The translations under genes were made by a program, and so were the position numbers. The notes under the pieces were generated by a model that saw only the letters and a list, made by a program, of their open reading frames with translations, made no database searches and was not told where the DNA came from. This document shows, piece after piece, positions 41,394-49,689 of a DNA stretch of 64,000 nucleotides (its first letter is position 1; the number at the start of each line of letters is the position of its first letter). The DNA comes from Thermoleophilum album (GTDB lineage Bacteria; Actinomycetota; Thermoleophilia; Solirubrobacterales; Thermoleophilaceae). The stretch is taken from contig NZ_FNWJ01000002.1 in the NCBI RefSeq assembly GCF_900108055.1, positions 568,382 through 632,381 of the forward strand, written 5' to 3'.

Positions 41394-42137
41394 CTAGTCG
41401 TCGAGCTCGACGATGCTGCCGGGGACGATCTCGTCGCGCCGCTCGCGGCCAAGCCGCACCCAGGCCTTGCGGCCTCCGTCGTAATCGCGCGCGAGAACCA
41501 CGAGCTCGGCCTCCTCGCCAGCGACCCGGCAGCGGCGACCATCGGGCTGTTCGCGGCCCAACCAGACCCGTACGAACGGGTTCGCCGCGAGCTCCTCGCG
41601 CACCGTGGTGGGATCGCTGTGTCCCGGGTAGAGCCGGGTGTCTGGCGGCAGGGTGAGCAACACGTCGACGACCGAGCGCCGCAGATCTTCGTAACCGCTT
41701 GCGCCCGGCGCACGAACGCCGCCGACCGAACCCTTGAACAGCGTGTCGCCGGTGAAGGCGACCCCGTCGACCACGAACGCCAGCATCCCGTCGGTGTGCC
41801 CGGGCGTGTGCAGGGCGACCACTGGAATCCCGTCGAACTCGTGGCGCCCGGGCTCGAGCGCCTCTACGCCACGATCGATCCGCGCGGCCTCCCGCGGATG
41901 CGCGTAGGCCGCCTCAAAGTCGAGCGCTTCGCGCAGCTCGTCGAGCGCCGCGACGTGATCGTGGTGGTGGTGAGTCAACAGCGCCGCCACCACCCGCAAG
42001 CCGTGGCGCTCACGCGCCCGCACCAGCGGTGCGACCGGCCCGCCCGCGTCGATCAGCAGCGCCGGGCCGTTGGGCTGCGGGGCCACTAGGTAAGTGCAGG
42101 AGAGCCAGTCGGGATGGAGGGCACGCTCGACGATCAC
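41394..42137 (-). CDS. Metallo-beta-lactamase-fold hydrolase (glyoxalase II-like)
   Basis: A 247-residue MBL protein. Dimetal motif LLTHHHHDHVAALDEL (HxHxDH), then VALHTPGHTDGML (H), FTGDTLFKGSVGG (D) and RLYPGHSDPTTV (H): the full ligand set. The pattern LFKGSVG and PGH resembles hydroxyacylglutathione hydrolase-like enzymes; the C-terminal 60 residues form a small beta domain. Substrate uncertain. GTG 42137 is 8 nt from a -10 shared with the divergent aminotransferase gene. Confidence 0.88.
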   Translation of the reverse strand: MIVERALHPDWLSCTYLVAPQPNGPALLIDAGGPVAPLVRARERHGLRVVAALLTHHHHDHVAALDELREALDFEAAYAHPREAARIDRGVEALEPGRHEFDGIPVVALHTPGHTDGMLAFVVDGVAFTGDTLFKGSVGGVRAPGASGYEDLRRSVVDVLLTLPPDTRLYPGHSDPTTVREELAANPFVRVWLGREQPDGRRCRVAGEEAELVVLARDYDGGRKAWVRLGRERRDEIVPGSIVELDD

Positions 42138-42144
42138 GCGCCCG

Positions 42145-42151
42145 TAGTATC
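42145..42151. promoter_or_regulatory. Bidirectional shared -10 element for two leaderless genes
   Basis: The seven bases TAGTATC read TAGTAT on the plus strand and GATACT on the minus strand. Each hexamer is exactly 8 nt from a GTG: 42159 on plus, 42137 on minus. One element therefore appears to serve both divergent genes. Confidence 0.7.
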
Positions 42152-42158
42152 ACCGTTC

Positions 42159-43304
42159 GTGCCGGCGAGCCGTCAGTCGGTCACTGCGAGCGGCGCGCTG
42201 CGCGCCCGTTTCCCGGTTTTCGAGCGCGGGATCGCCTACCTCAACGCCGGAACCAACGGACCGGTTCCCGCCAACGCTGCTCGTGCCGCAAGCGCCGCGG
42301 TCGAGCGCCAGAGCTGCGACGGTCGCTCGGGGAGCGCATTCTTCGAGGAGCTCGTTGAACGACCCGCGCAGGCGCTGCGCGCGGCCGCCGCGCGCTGGCT
42401 CGGCTGCGAGCCGGGCGAGGTCGCGCTGACCCGCTCGACGACGGATGGCATCAACGTCGCCTTGGCTGCCTTCCCGTTGGGCCGCGGCGACGAGGTCCTC
42501 ACCTCCGACCAGGAGCACCCAGGTCTGCTCGCGCCCCTTTTGCAGCGCGCCCGCGACCGCGGCTTCTCGGTGCGAACGGCGCCCCTGCGCGAGCTGCCTA
42601 ACGCGGTCGGCCCCCGCACTCGTCTGATCGCTTGCTCGCACGTCTCCTGGGTGAGCGGGCAGATGGCCCCGCTGGCGGCGCTCGCCGATCTCGGTGTGCC
42701 GACGCTCTTCGATGGCGCGCAGGCACTCGGGGCGCTAGCGGTCGACGTGCGGGGGTGCGGCTGCACGTTCTACGCGGCGCCGGCTCAAAAGTGGTTGTGC
42801 GGCCCCAACGGCATCGGTTTCCTCTACGTCCGCGGCGACCTCGGGGAGACGCTCGCTCCGCCCTGGCCGGGCTACCAGTCGCTTGCCAATCCCCACGATC
42901 CGAGCGCGCTCCAGTGGCATTCGGGGGCGCGCCGGTTCGACACCCTCGAGCCCGTCCCCCACGATCTGGCTTGGGCGCTGGCGGCGCTCGAGGAGCTCGA
43001 AGCAGAGGGCCGATCGCGGGTGCTGAGCGCTGGACCGGCGCTGGCCGAGCAGGCCGCGCGGTCGTTGCGCGAAGAAGGCCTCGAGGTCGTGCCCCGTGGC
43101 CCGTCGACGCTCGTGTCGGTGCGGCTCGGCGAAGACGCTGCGCAGGTGGTCCAGGCGCTCGCCGCACAGCGTGTGATCGTGCGCGACGTGCCTGGCTGGG
43201 GACTGCTCCGCGCCTCGTTCGGAGCCTGGAACGATGAATCTGACCTTGCCCGCCTGCTTGAAGGTTTGCGCCGTTGGCGGCGCCGCGGTTCAGCTGCGCT
43301 TTAG
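42159..43304 (+). CDS. Class V aminotransferase-fold PLP enzyme
   Basis: A 381-residue PLP enzyme. IAYLNAGTNGPVPANA near the N-terminus, TRSTTDGINVAL near 95, SHVSWVSGQMAP and the PLP Lys in APAQKWLCGPNGIGFLYV near 225. It resembles isopenicillin-N epimerase / EgtE-type C-S lyases and cysteine desulfurase relatives. No egt or suf genes lie nearby, so the reaction is open. GTG 42159 is chosen for its leaderless -10. Its 3' end overlaps the convergent PhoU-like gene by 15 bp. Confidence 0.85.
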   Translation: MPASRQSVTASGALRARFPVFERGIAYLNAGTNGPVPANAARAASAAVERQSCDGRSGSAFFEELVERPAQALRAAAARWLGCEPGEVALTRSTTDGINVALAAFPLGRGDEVLTSDQEHPGLLAPLLQRARDRGFSVRTAPLRELPNAVGPRTRLIACSHVSWVSGQMAPLAALADLGVPTLFDGAQALGALAVDVRGCGCTFYAAPAQKWLCGPNGIGFLYVRGDLGETLAPPWPGYQSLANPHDPSALQWHSGARRFDTLEPVPHDLAWALAALEELEAEGRSRVLSAGPALAEQAARSLREEGLEVVPRGPSTLVSVRLGEDAAQVVQALAAQRVIVRDVPGWGLLRASFGAWNDESDLARLLEGLRRWRRRGSAAL

Positions 43305-43919
43305 AGCGATTCCGTCGAGCGTGTTGGCCACACGCTCGGTTGCGTCGATCGCCGCCTCGAGCCGCTCGAAGAGGTCCTTCCAGCGGATAACCACCATCGG
43401 GTCGATGCCGCCCTCGAAGAGCGAAGCGAGGGCCTCGCGGGTGACCCGATCGCCGTCGTTCTCGAGACGGTTGATCTCGACCGTTTCGTGCGAATAGTCG
43501 GCACCGGTGCGGAGCTTTGGTAGCGCCTTCTCGATCTCGCGGCAAGCGTCGAGCAGGATCCGCGCTAGCTGTTGCGCCTGTTCCATTGGCGCCTCGATCT
43601 TGTAGAGCCCGAGGAAGTCGGCGACTTCCTCGACGTAGTCGACGACATCGTCGAGCGCGGCTGCCAACTCGTGGACGTCGTGCCGCTCGAGCGCTTCTGG
43701 CGGGTGCTGGTTGACGTGCTGGTAGACGCCGTGTGTCAGACGGTCGCCCTCCTGCTCGCAGATCAGGATGTCGCGGGCAAGGTCAGCGCGGTCCGGATAG
43801 TTGCTGAGCAGCTCGTCGAGGAGCGATGCGGCGCGGCGGACGTTCGCCGCCGCTGCTTCGAGCAGATCGAACAGCTCGCTATCGCGGGGGCGGTGAGCGG
43901 AACGCTTGAGGATCGGCAT
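43290..43919 (-). CDS. PhoU-like DUF47 protein
   Basis: A 209-residue all-helical protein of the DUF47/TIGR00153 group. The E/D-rich helices typical of the family are visible: LLSNYPDRADLARDILICEQEGDRLTHGVYQHVNQ and the repeat INRLENDGDRVTREALASLFEG, plus VDYVEEVADFLGLY. Such proteins usually partner a PiT phosphate transporter, but none lies in the window. The ATG 43919 is preceded by TAGCGT 27 bases upstream. Convergent overlap of 15 bp with the PLP enzyme. Confidence 0.88.
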   Translation of the reverse strand: MPILKRSAHRPRDSELFDLLEAAAANVRRAASLLDELLSNYPDRADLARDILICEQEGDRLTHGVYQHVNQHPPEALERHDVHELAAALDDVVDYVEEVADFLGLYKIEAPMEQAQQLARILLDACREIEKALPKLRTGADYSHETVEINRLENDGDRVTREALASLFEGGIDPMVVIRWKDLFERLEAAIDATERVANTLDGIALKRS

Positions 43920-43983
43920 CGGTCGGCTTTTCGCTCGCGGGCAGCGACGCTAGCAGAGCTCTCGGCGGCCGCTCGACTGCTGC

Positions 43984-44012
43984 TTCACGAGCAGGGCCGC
44001 AACGGTTATGCT
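43984..44012 (+). promoter_or_regulatory. Promoter of the penicillin-acylase-family gene
   Basis: TTCACG (43984-43989), a 17-bp spacer, then TATGCT (44007-44012), 29 nt before GTG 44042. One of the few non-leaderless promoters seen here. Confidence 0.6.
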
Positions 44013-44041
44013 CGCCGCGCGGCCTGCGGCCGCGGGCAGGG

Positions 44042-46921
44042 GTGAGGAAGATCAGGAACACAAGGCTGCGCCTGTGCGTCGCGCTCGGCTGCGCGCTGGT
44101 CGCTGCGTTCGCCGCGGCGGGCGTTCCGGCACGCGCCGCTGACCCGGCGCCCTACCGCGCCAACGACGGCGGCGGCTTTCGCAACATCTTGCCGCCGGGC
44201 CAGAACGGGGTTGCACCGGCCCCTGCGCTCGCCCAGTTCCTGCTGGCGTGTCCGCCCAATGGACCCCAGGGCTGCCCCAACGCTCCACGTCCGCCTCACT
44301 ACGACGACCAGCTCGCGATGTACGGAGACCTTGTCTACGCGGTTCCCGGGCTGACCGCGGGGCAGCTCGATCGTTTCTTCAAGGACGCGAGCTTCGGGGT
44401 GCCAGCGGGCGAAGCGGAGAGGATCTACAGCCCCCGGCCCGACGTCACGATAGTCCGCGATCGCCGGTTCGGCGTGCCGCGGGTCTACGGCCGCACGCGC
44501 GAGGCGGCGCTGTTCGGACTCGGCTACGTGGCAGCCGAGGACCGCTTGTTCGTGATGGACGTGCTGCGGCACGCCGGCCGCGCCCAGCTCAGCTCGTTCG
44601 TTGGTGGCTCGCTCGGCAACCGTGAGCTCGACCGCGAGCAGTGGCGGATCGCGCCCTACACCGAGGCAGACCTGGAGCGGCAGTTCGAGCTCGGTGACGA
44701 CCTCTACGGCGACGCCGGTCGCCGGCTGCAAGAGGACGCGCGCGCCTACGTGGCGGGGATCAACGCCTACATCGACGAGGCCCGCCTGGACCCGGCACGC
44801 AAGCTGCCTGCGGAGTACCTAGCGATCGGCCGGCCACTGGGGCCCGATCCCTGGAAGGTCACCGACCTGATCGCCACCGCGAGCTTGATCGGCGGCATCT
44901 TCGGCAAGGGCGGTGGCGGCGAGCTGCAATCGGCGCTGCTGCTCCAGGAGGCACAGCGGCGGTTCGGTAACCGGCGGGGTCGGGCGGTCTGGCACGACCT
45001 CCGTGAAGCCGACGATCCGGAAGCACCGGTGACCGTCGAGGGGCGTCGCTTTCCGTACCAAACCGAGCCCCGCAAGCTCGCGCCCGACAGCCTCGCGCTG
45101 CCGGATCCCGGCTCGGTGCGCTTCGTCGACGTGGTCGCCGGCGAGAGCGGCAGCTCCGGCTCGCAGCCGCCCGGCCCGCCGAGTCTGCCCGGTCTACCGC
45201 TCTCAACCCCAAAGGCGGGACGCGGCGATGTCGGCAGCCGGCTGCTCGATCTTTTGCGACGCCAGCGACCGGGGTCGAACGCGCTGCTCGTATCGGCGCG
45301 AGAGTCCGAGTCGGGGCGACCGCTCGCGGTGATGGGTCCGCAGACCGCATACTTCGTGCCGAACCTGCTGCACGAGATCGAGGTCCACGGGCCGGGCCTC
45401 GAGGCGCGCGGCGCGGCGTTCGCTGGCGTCGGGCTGTACGTGTTGCTGGGGCGGGGACGCGACTACGCCTGGAGTGCAACGTCGGCCGGCCAAGACATCA
45501 TCGACACGTTCGCGCTACCGCTCTGCGAGCCGGATGGTTCACAGCCCACGCTCGCCTCCGACCACTACCTGTACCGCGGTCGCTGCCTTCCCTTCGAAGT
45601 GCTCGAGCGGCACAACTCGTGGACCCCGAACCTCGCCGATCAGACCCCGGCGGGCTCGGAGACGCTGCGCACGTTGCGCACCAAGTTGGGGCTGGTCATA
45701 GCGCGCGCGACGATCGGCGGCCGCCCGGTCGTCTATACCCAGCTGCGTTCGACGTACTTCCACGAAGTCGACTCGGCGCTGGGCTTCGATGCGCTCAACG
45801 ACCCCGGGCGGATCCGCTCACCGCGCGACTTCATGGCGGCGGTGTCGAAGATCGGCTTCACCTTTAACTGGTTCTACATCGATCACCGCCACATCGCGTA
45901 CTTCAACTCCGGCAACAATCCGGTGCGTGCCCCGGGTGTCTCGCCAGACCTACCGACCGATGGGCGCTTCGAGTGGCGCGACTGGAACCCAGAGCTTTGG
46001 ACGGCTCGTTACACCCCCATGCGCGAGCACCCGCAGGTCGTCGACCAAGCTTTCCTCGCCAACTGGAACAACAAGCAGGCGCGCGGTTACCGGGCCGCCG
46101 ACGACAACTTCGCGTACGGCTCGATCTACCGCTCCGATCTTCTGTCCGACCGTATCCGTGCGCTGCTCGCCGGTCGCCGGAAGGCGAACTTGGTCGAGCT
46201 GGTATCGGCGATGGAGGATGCCGGCACCGTCGATCTGCGGGGAGCGAAGGTGCTGCCCTACCTGCTGCGGGTAATCGGTACGCCCCGCGACCCCGAGCTG
46301 CGCCGCGCGGTCGCAATCTTGCGCTCCTGGGTGCGAAGCGGCGCTCACCGCATCGACCGCAACCGCGACCGCATTTACGAGGACGCGGAGGCGGTGCGCA
46401 TCATGGACGCCTGGTGGCCGCGCCTTCTGCACGCGATTTTCGAGCCCGTGCTGGGCGAGCGCCTCTTCCGCCAGCTGGAAGCTATCCGCGACCCCGATGA
46501 CGAGCCGAACGCCGCCGGCCAGCACCGCGGTTCGGCCTACAACGGCGGTTGGTACCACTACGTAGAGAAGGATCTGCGCACGCTGCTCGGTCGGCGCGGC
46601 ACGCGCGGTTTGCGGCCACCGCCGGCTGCGCCAGCCCGCTACTCGCGCACCTATTGCGGCGGCACCGCCAGCCGGGGCGGCACCCTGGGCCGCTGCCGCG
46701 ACCGCCTACTGGACTCGCTCGAAGCGGCGCTGGCGGTGCCTAATGCGGAGCTCTACGGCAACGACCCGGTGTGTCCGCGTTACGGCCTAGCCGGCGATCA
46801 ATGGTGCTTCGACGCGGTTTGGCACCGCCCGTTCGGAGCGATCTCCGAGCCGCTCATCCACTGGATCAACCGTCCGACCTTCCAACAGGTCGTCGAGGTC
46901 GAGCGGCCGGCGCCACGCTGA
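44042..46921 (+). CDS. Secreted penicillin acylase-family N-terminal nucleophile hydrolase
   Basis: A 959-residue exported enzyme. Signal peptide at about 7-32 (LCVALGCALVAAFAAAGVPARA). An A-domain with VTIVRDRRFGVPRVYGRTREAALFGLGYVAAEDRLFVMD, then a low-complexity spacer (GSSGSQPPGPPSLPGLPLSTP) and the B-domain. The nucleophile is Ser412 in RPGSNALLVSARESESG; in this family it becomes the N-terminus of the beta chain after autocleavage. Such enzymes hydrolyse penicillins or acyl-homoserine lactones; substrate not deducible. Unusually long (family about 750-850) with an extended, Cys-containing C-terminus (YSRTYCGG...GRCRDRLL, PVCPRYGLAGDQWCFD). Confidence 0.88.
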   Translation: MRKIRNTRLRLCVALGCALVAAFAAAGVPARAADPAPYRANDGGGFRNILPPGQNGVAPAPALAQFLLACPPNGPQGCPNAPRPPHYDDQLAMYGDLVYAVPGLTAGQLDRFFKDASFGVPAGEAERIYSPRPDVTIVRDRRFGVPRVYGRTREAALFGLGYVAAEDRLFVMDVLRHAGRAQLSSFVGGSLGNRELDREQWRIAPYTEADLERQFELGDDLYGDAGRRLQEDARAYVAGINAYIDEARLDPARKLPAEYLAIGRPLGPDPWKVTDLIATASLIGGIFGKGGGGELQSALLLQEAQRRFGNRRGRAVWHDLREADDPEAPVTVEGRRFPYQTEPRKLAPDSLALPDPGSVRFVDVVAGESGSSGSQPPGPPSLPGLPLSTPKAGRGDVGSRLLDLLRRQRPGSNALLVSARESESGRPLAVMGPQTAYFVPNLLHEIEVHGPGLEARGAAFAGVGLYVLLGRGRDYAWSATSAGQDIIDTFALPLCEPDGSQPTLASDHYLYRGRCLPFEVLERHNSWTPNLADQTPAGSETLRTLRTKLGLVIARATIGGRPVVYTQLRSTYFHEVDSALGFDALNDPGRIRSPRDFMAAVSKIGFTFNWFYIDHRHIAYFNSGNNPVRAPGVSPDLPTDGRFEWRDWNPELWTARYTPMREHPQVVDQAFLANWNNKQARGYRAADDNFAYGSIYRSDLLSDRIRALLAGRRKANLVELVSAMEDAGTVDLRGAKVLPYLLRVIGTPRDPELRRAVAILRSWVRSGAHRIDRNRDRIYEDAEAVRIMDAWWPRLLHAIFEPVLGERLFRQLEAIRDPDDEPNAAGQHRGSAYNGGWYHYVEKDLRTLLGRRGTRGLRPPPAAPARYSRTYCGGTASRGGTLGRCRDRLLDSLEAALAVPNAELYGNDPVCPRYGLAGDQWCFDAVWHRPFGAISEPLIHWINRPTFQQVVEVERPAPR

Positions 46922-46962
46922 GCGGCAATCGCGGGGCGACGGGCGTAATCGAGCAGAGCCAG

Positions 46963-47035
46963 TGGGCCGTGCTGGGCTCGAACCAGCGACCTCCGGCTTG
47001 TCGAGCCGGCGCTCTCCCAGCTGAGCTAACGGCCC
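46963..47035 (-). tRNA. tRNA-Val (anticodon GAC)
   Basis: A 73-nt cloverleaf: acceptor GGGCCGT / ACGGCCC with discriminator A, D-arm AGCTCAGCTGGGAGAGC, anticodon stem CCGGC / GCCGG with loop TCGACAA (anticodon GAC), TPsiC arm with GTTCGAGCC. CCA is not encoded. Confidence 0.95.
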
Positions 47036-47047
47036 CTGCGGGGGGCG

Positions 47048-47053
47048 AGAATA
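47048..47053 (-). promoter_or_regulatory. -10 element (TATTCT) for tRNA-Val
   Basis: TATTCT on the minus strand, 12 nt before the mature tRNA 5' end. Confidence 0.5.
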
Positions 47054-47120
47054 GCAGCGCACGGTCCCCCGAGAGGACTGCTGCGACGCCCTCTTGCGGC
47101 CACTCGAGCGCTTGGCGCAG

Positions 47121-49106
47121 TCACTCTTCGGCGGCTTGGAGCTCCCGCACCTTCGTCTCGAGCTGCGCGATCACCTCGGGGTCGCGCAAGGTCGTGACAT
47201 CGCCGAGCGCGCGACCTTCCGCGATGTCCCGAAGGAGTCGCCGCATGATCTTGCCCGAGCGCGTTTTCGGCAGCTCGTTGGCCCAGATGATTCGCGCCGG
47301 CCGCGCCAGCTTGCCGATGCGCTCGGCAACCCCCTGGCGGATCTCCTCCGCCAGACGCTCATCAGGCTCGACCCCCGCTTCGACCGTCACGAACGCGCAG
47401 ATCGCCTGCCCGGTGCGCTCGTCCGCCTGCCCGATCACGGCCGCTTCCGCCACCTTCGGGTGGGCGACGATCGCCGACTCCACCTCAGCGGTCGAGAGAC
47501 GGTGCCCGGAGACGTTGACGACATCGTCGACCCGGCCAACCACCCAGAAGTAGCCGTCCTCGTCGAGACGGGCCGCGTCGCCCACGAAGTACGTCTCTCG
47601 CCCGAAGCGCGAGAAGTAGGTTTCGACGAAGCGGTCGGGATCCTTGTAGAGGGTGCGCAACATCCCCGGCCACGGGCGGCGCAGCACCAGGTAACCCTGC
47701 TCGCCCGGTGCCACTTCGCGCCCCGCGTCGTCGACCACGGCGGCGTCGACGCCCGGCAAGGGGCGCGTCGCCGAGCCCGGTTTGAGCGTCGTAACGCCAG
47801 GGAGCGGCGAGATCAGAATGTGCCCGGTCTCGGTTTGCCACCAGGTGTCGACGATCGGGCAACGACCGCCGCCGATCACCCGCCAATACCAGAGCCACGC
47901 CTTCGGGTTGATCGGCTCACCGACACTGCCGAGCAAACGCAGCGACGAGAGGTCGTGACGCAACGGATACTCGACGCCCCACTTGATGCAGGTGCGAATG
48001 GCGGTCGGGGCGGTGTAGAAGATCGTCACCCCGTAGCGCTCACAGATCTCCCACCAGATGTCCTTGTCCGGATAGTCGGGCGCACCCTCGTACATCACCG
48101 AGGTCGCGCCGCACACGAGCGGTCCGTAGACGATGTAGGAGTGCCCCGTCACCCAACCGACGTCGGCCGTGCACCAGTAGACGTCGTCGTCGTGGAGGTC
48201 AAACACGTGGCGTTGCGTCCAGGCGACGCCGGTCAGGTAGCCGCCGGTGGTGTGCAAAACGCCTTTCGGCTTGGCCGTCGAGCCGGACGTGTAGAGAACG
48301 AACAGAGGGTGCTCGGCGTCGAGCGGCTCCGGCGGCGTGGGGCCCGCCCCAGCCAGCGCCTCGTGCCACCAGATGTCGCGGCCGCGGCGCATCGGCGCGC
48401 CCTCGCCGGTGTGACGCACACAGATCACGGTTCCCAGCGACGGCAGCTCGTCGAGGATGCGGTCGACGGCCGCCTTGACCGCCACCGTCTTCCCTTTGCG
48501 CCGCGCGCCGTCGACACAGATCAACGCCTTGGCCTCCGAGAAGTGCAGTCGATCGCGCAGCGCCTCGACCGAGAAGCCACCGAAGACGACGTTATGCGGT
48601 GCACCGATCCGCGAGCAGGCGAGCATCGCCACGACCACCTCGGGGATCATCGGCAGATAGATGCCGACGACATCGCCCGGCCCGATTCCGCGCTCGCGCA
48701 GCACGGTCGCCAGACGCTCGGCGTCGTGGAGCAGCTGGGCGTACGTCACTTGGCGCTCTTCGCCCTCCTCGCCCCGCCAGTAAAAGGCAACACGATCGCC
48801 GCGGCCGGCGCGCACGTGCCGATCGAGCGCGTTCTCGCAGGCGTTCAAGCGCCCACCTACAAACCAGCGGTAAAAGGGCGGGTTGGAGTCGTCGAGCGCC
48901 CGCTGCCAAGGCTCGCTCCAGTCGAGCAGCGCCCGAGCCTGGCGCTCCCACCAGGCAACCGGGTCGGCCTGGGCCTCGCGCCAGGGAGTGTCGTCGCGGA
49001 TCAGCGCCCGGCGCCGGAACTCCTCAGGGGGCGGGAACGTCTCCCGCGTCAGCAGCGACTCCAGCTCGCGCTCGATCTCCTCGGCGCGGACGGACCTCGT
49101 AGCCAT
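47121..49106 (-). CDS. acs: Acetyl-CoA synthetase
   Basis: Acs, 661 residues, AMP-forming acetate activation. Motifs: VLYTSGSTAKPKGVLHT (A3, P-loop) near 265, the acetate-pocket and CoA region TADVGWVTGHSYIVYGPL, WWQTETGHILIS (A5), and the C-terminal PKTRSGKIMRRLLRDIA with the acetylatable Lys near 610. RBS AGGAGG lies before ATG 49106; the longer frame runs into tRNA-Cys. It lies between tRNA-Val and tRNA-Cys on the same strand. Acetylation control by a Pat/Gcn5-like enzyme is known for the family, not shown here. Confidence 0.97.
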   Translation of the reverse strand: MATRSVRAEEIERELESLLTRETFPPPEEFRRRALIRDDTPWREAQADPVAWWERQARALLDWSEPWQRALDDSNPPFYRWFVGGRLNACENALDRHVRAGRGDRVAFYWRGEEGEERQVTYAQLLHDAERLATVLRERGIGPGDVVGIYLPMIPEVVVAMLACSRIGAPHNVVFGGFSVEALRDRLHFSEAKALICVDGARRKGKTVAVKAAVDRILDELPSLGTVICVRHTGEGAPMRRGRDIWWHEALAGAGPTPPEPLDAEHPLFVLYTSGSTAKPKGVLHTTGGYLTGVAWTQRHVFDLHDDDVYWCTADVGWVTGHSYIVYGPLVCGATSVMYEGAPDYPDKDIWWEICERYGVTIFYTAPTAIRTCIKWGVEYPLRHDLSSLRLLGSVGEPINPKAWLWYWRVIGGGRCPIVDTWWQTETGHILISPLPGVTTLKPGSATRPLPGVDAAVVDDAGREVAPGEQGYLVLRRPWPGMLRTLYKDPDRFVETYFSRFGRETYFVGDAARLDEDGYFWVVGRVDDVVNVSGHRLSTAEVESAIVAHPKVAEAAVIGQADERTGQAICAFVTVEAGVEPDERLAEEIRQGVAERIGKLARPARIIWANELPKTRSGKIMRRLLRDIAEGRALGDVTTLRDPEVIAQLETKVRELQAAEE

Positions 49107-49177
49107 ACATCCTCCTCCCTCTCGCTCGGCCCACGGCCGACCTGCGCACCCGCAACCAGCGGGGGAACGCCGCGAGG

Positions 49178-49248
49178 AGGCGCCGCCGGGAATCGAACCC
49201 GGGTCCAGGGCTTTGCAGGCCCTTGCGTAGCCACTCCGCCACGGCGCC
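49178..49248 (-). tRNA. tRNA-Cys (anticodon GCA)
   Basis: A 71-nt cloverleaf: acceptor GGCGCCG / CGGCGCC with discriminator T, D-arm TGGCGGAGTGGCTACGCA, anticodon stem GGGC / GCCC with loop containing TGCAA (anticodon GCA), T-arm CCGGGTTCGATTCCCGG. The U73 discriminator is typical for Cys. CCA not encoded. Confidence 0.95.
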
Positions 49249-49260
49249 CAGCTTGAGCGA

Positions 49261-49266
49261 AATCTA
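49261..49266 (-). promoter_or_regulatory. -10 element (TAGATT) for tRNA-Cys
   Basis: TAGATT on the minus strand, 12 nt before the mature tRNA 5' end. Confidence 0.4.
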
Positions 49267-49318
49267 GCGCCGCTACCCCGGCCGCTCACAGCCTGCCCAA
49301 GAGGCCGTAAGCGGCGCC

Positions 49319-49324
49319 TATAAT
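49319..49324 (+). promoter_or_regulatory. Consensus -10 (TATAAT) for tRNA-Gly
   Basis: An exact TATAAT, 12 nt before the mature tRNA 5' end. No clear -35 at 17 bp. Confidence 0.75.
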
Positions 49325-49336
49325 GCGGCTTTGCAT

Positions 49337-49410
49337 GCGGCTGTAGCTCAGTTGGCTAGAGCGTCTGCTTGCCATGCAGAAGGTCGGGGGTTCGAGTCCC
49401 CTCAGCCGCT
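49337..49410 (+). tRNA. tRNA-Gly (anticodon GCC)
   Basis: A 74-nt cloverleaf: acceptor GCGGCTG / CAGCCGC, D-arm TAGCTCAGTTGGCTAGAGC, anticodon stem TCTGC / GCAGA with loop TTGCCAT (anticodon GCC), T-arm CGGGGGTTCGAGTCCCC. CCA not encoded. Confidence 0.95.
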
Positions 49411-49428
49411 CTCAACGAAGCCGCTCAC

Positions 49429-49457
49429 AAGGGGCGTCGGCATCGGCGCCCTTTTTG
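49429..49457 (+). terminator. Rho-independent terminator after tRNA-Gly
   Basis: GGGCG / CGCCC stem around TCGGCATCGG with a run of five T after it (CCCTTTTTG). This is the clearest intrinsic terminator in the window. Confidence 0.8.
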
Positions 49458-49462
49458 TTTCA

Positions 49463-49494
49463 CGTGCCGGTTGCGGCCGTCCGTGCCGGTTGCG
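49463..49494. repeat. 19-bp-period tandem repeat after the tRNA-Gly terminator
   Basis: CGTGCCGGTTGCG occurs at 49463-49475 and 49482-49494. The second copy supplies the TTGCGT used as -35 by the following SDR remnant. Confidence 0.8.
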
Positions 49495-49518
49495 TCCGGG
49501 ATATCTGACAAATAGTGT
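49490..49518 (+). promoter_or_regulatory. Complete promoter of the SDR remnant
   Basis: TTGCGT (49490-49495), exact 17-bp spacer, TAGTGT (49513-49518), then 7 nt to GTG 49526: a leaderless promoter. ATAGTG also repeats 11 bp apart here (49512 and 49523), a possible operator. Confidence 0.65.
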
Positions 49519-49525
49519 TTTCATA

Positions 49526-49680
49526 GTGCCATCTGCTTTACGCAGCGTTAGCGGCGGGAGCCGCAGGAACCGGCGGTGGTCGCTGGCGGGCCGCACGGTG
49601 CTGATCACCGGAGCGGCTCGCGGTCTCGGTGCGGGCTTGGCCCGCGCCTGCGTGGCGAAGGGCGCGCGGGTCGTAACGGC
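49526..49680 (+). pseudogene. Truncated SDR: N-terminal cofactor-binding fragment only
   Basis: From GTG 49526 the frame encodes a short basic leader and then LAGRTVLITGAARGLGAGLA and RACVAKGARVV, an unmistakable SDR TGxxxGxG region like that of the SDR at 8.7-9.6 kb. Homology ends after about 50 residues, where the sequence runs into the convergent lipoprotein gene. The frame stays open to 50005 (159 residues), but that part is antisense to the lipoprotein. The YxxxK active site is missing, so it is no enzyme; promoter and start are intact, suggesting recent 3' loss. Confidence 0.7.
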
Positions 49681-49689
49681 GGCGGGCTT

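Noticed and set aside
47094-49256. A 720-codon open frame on the plus strand opposite acs
   Set aside because: It is low-complexity, His/Arg/Asp-rich sequence, the normal antisense shadow of a high-GC gene; acs on the minus strand has all motifs.
49337-49410. Integration site in tRNA-Gly
   Set aside because: No second copy of the tRNA 3' end is found downstream, and the neighbouring SDR remnant has no mobile-element features.
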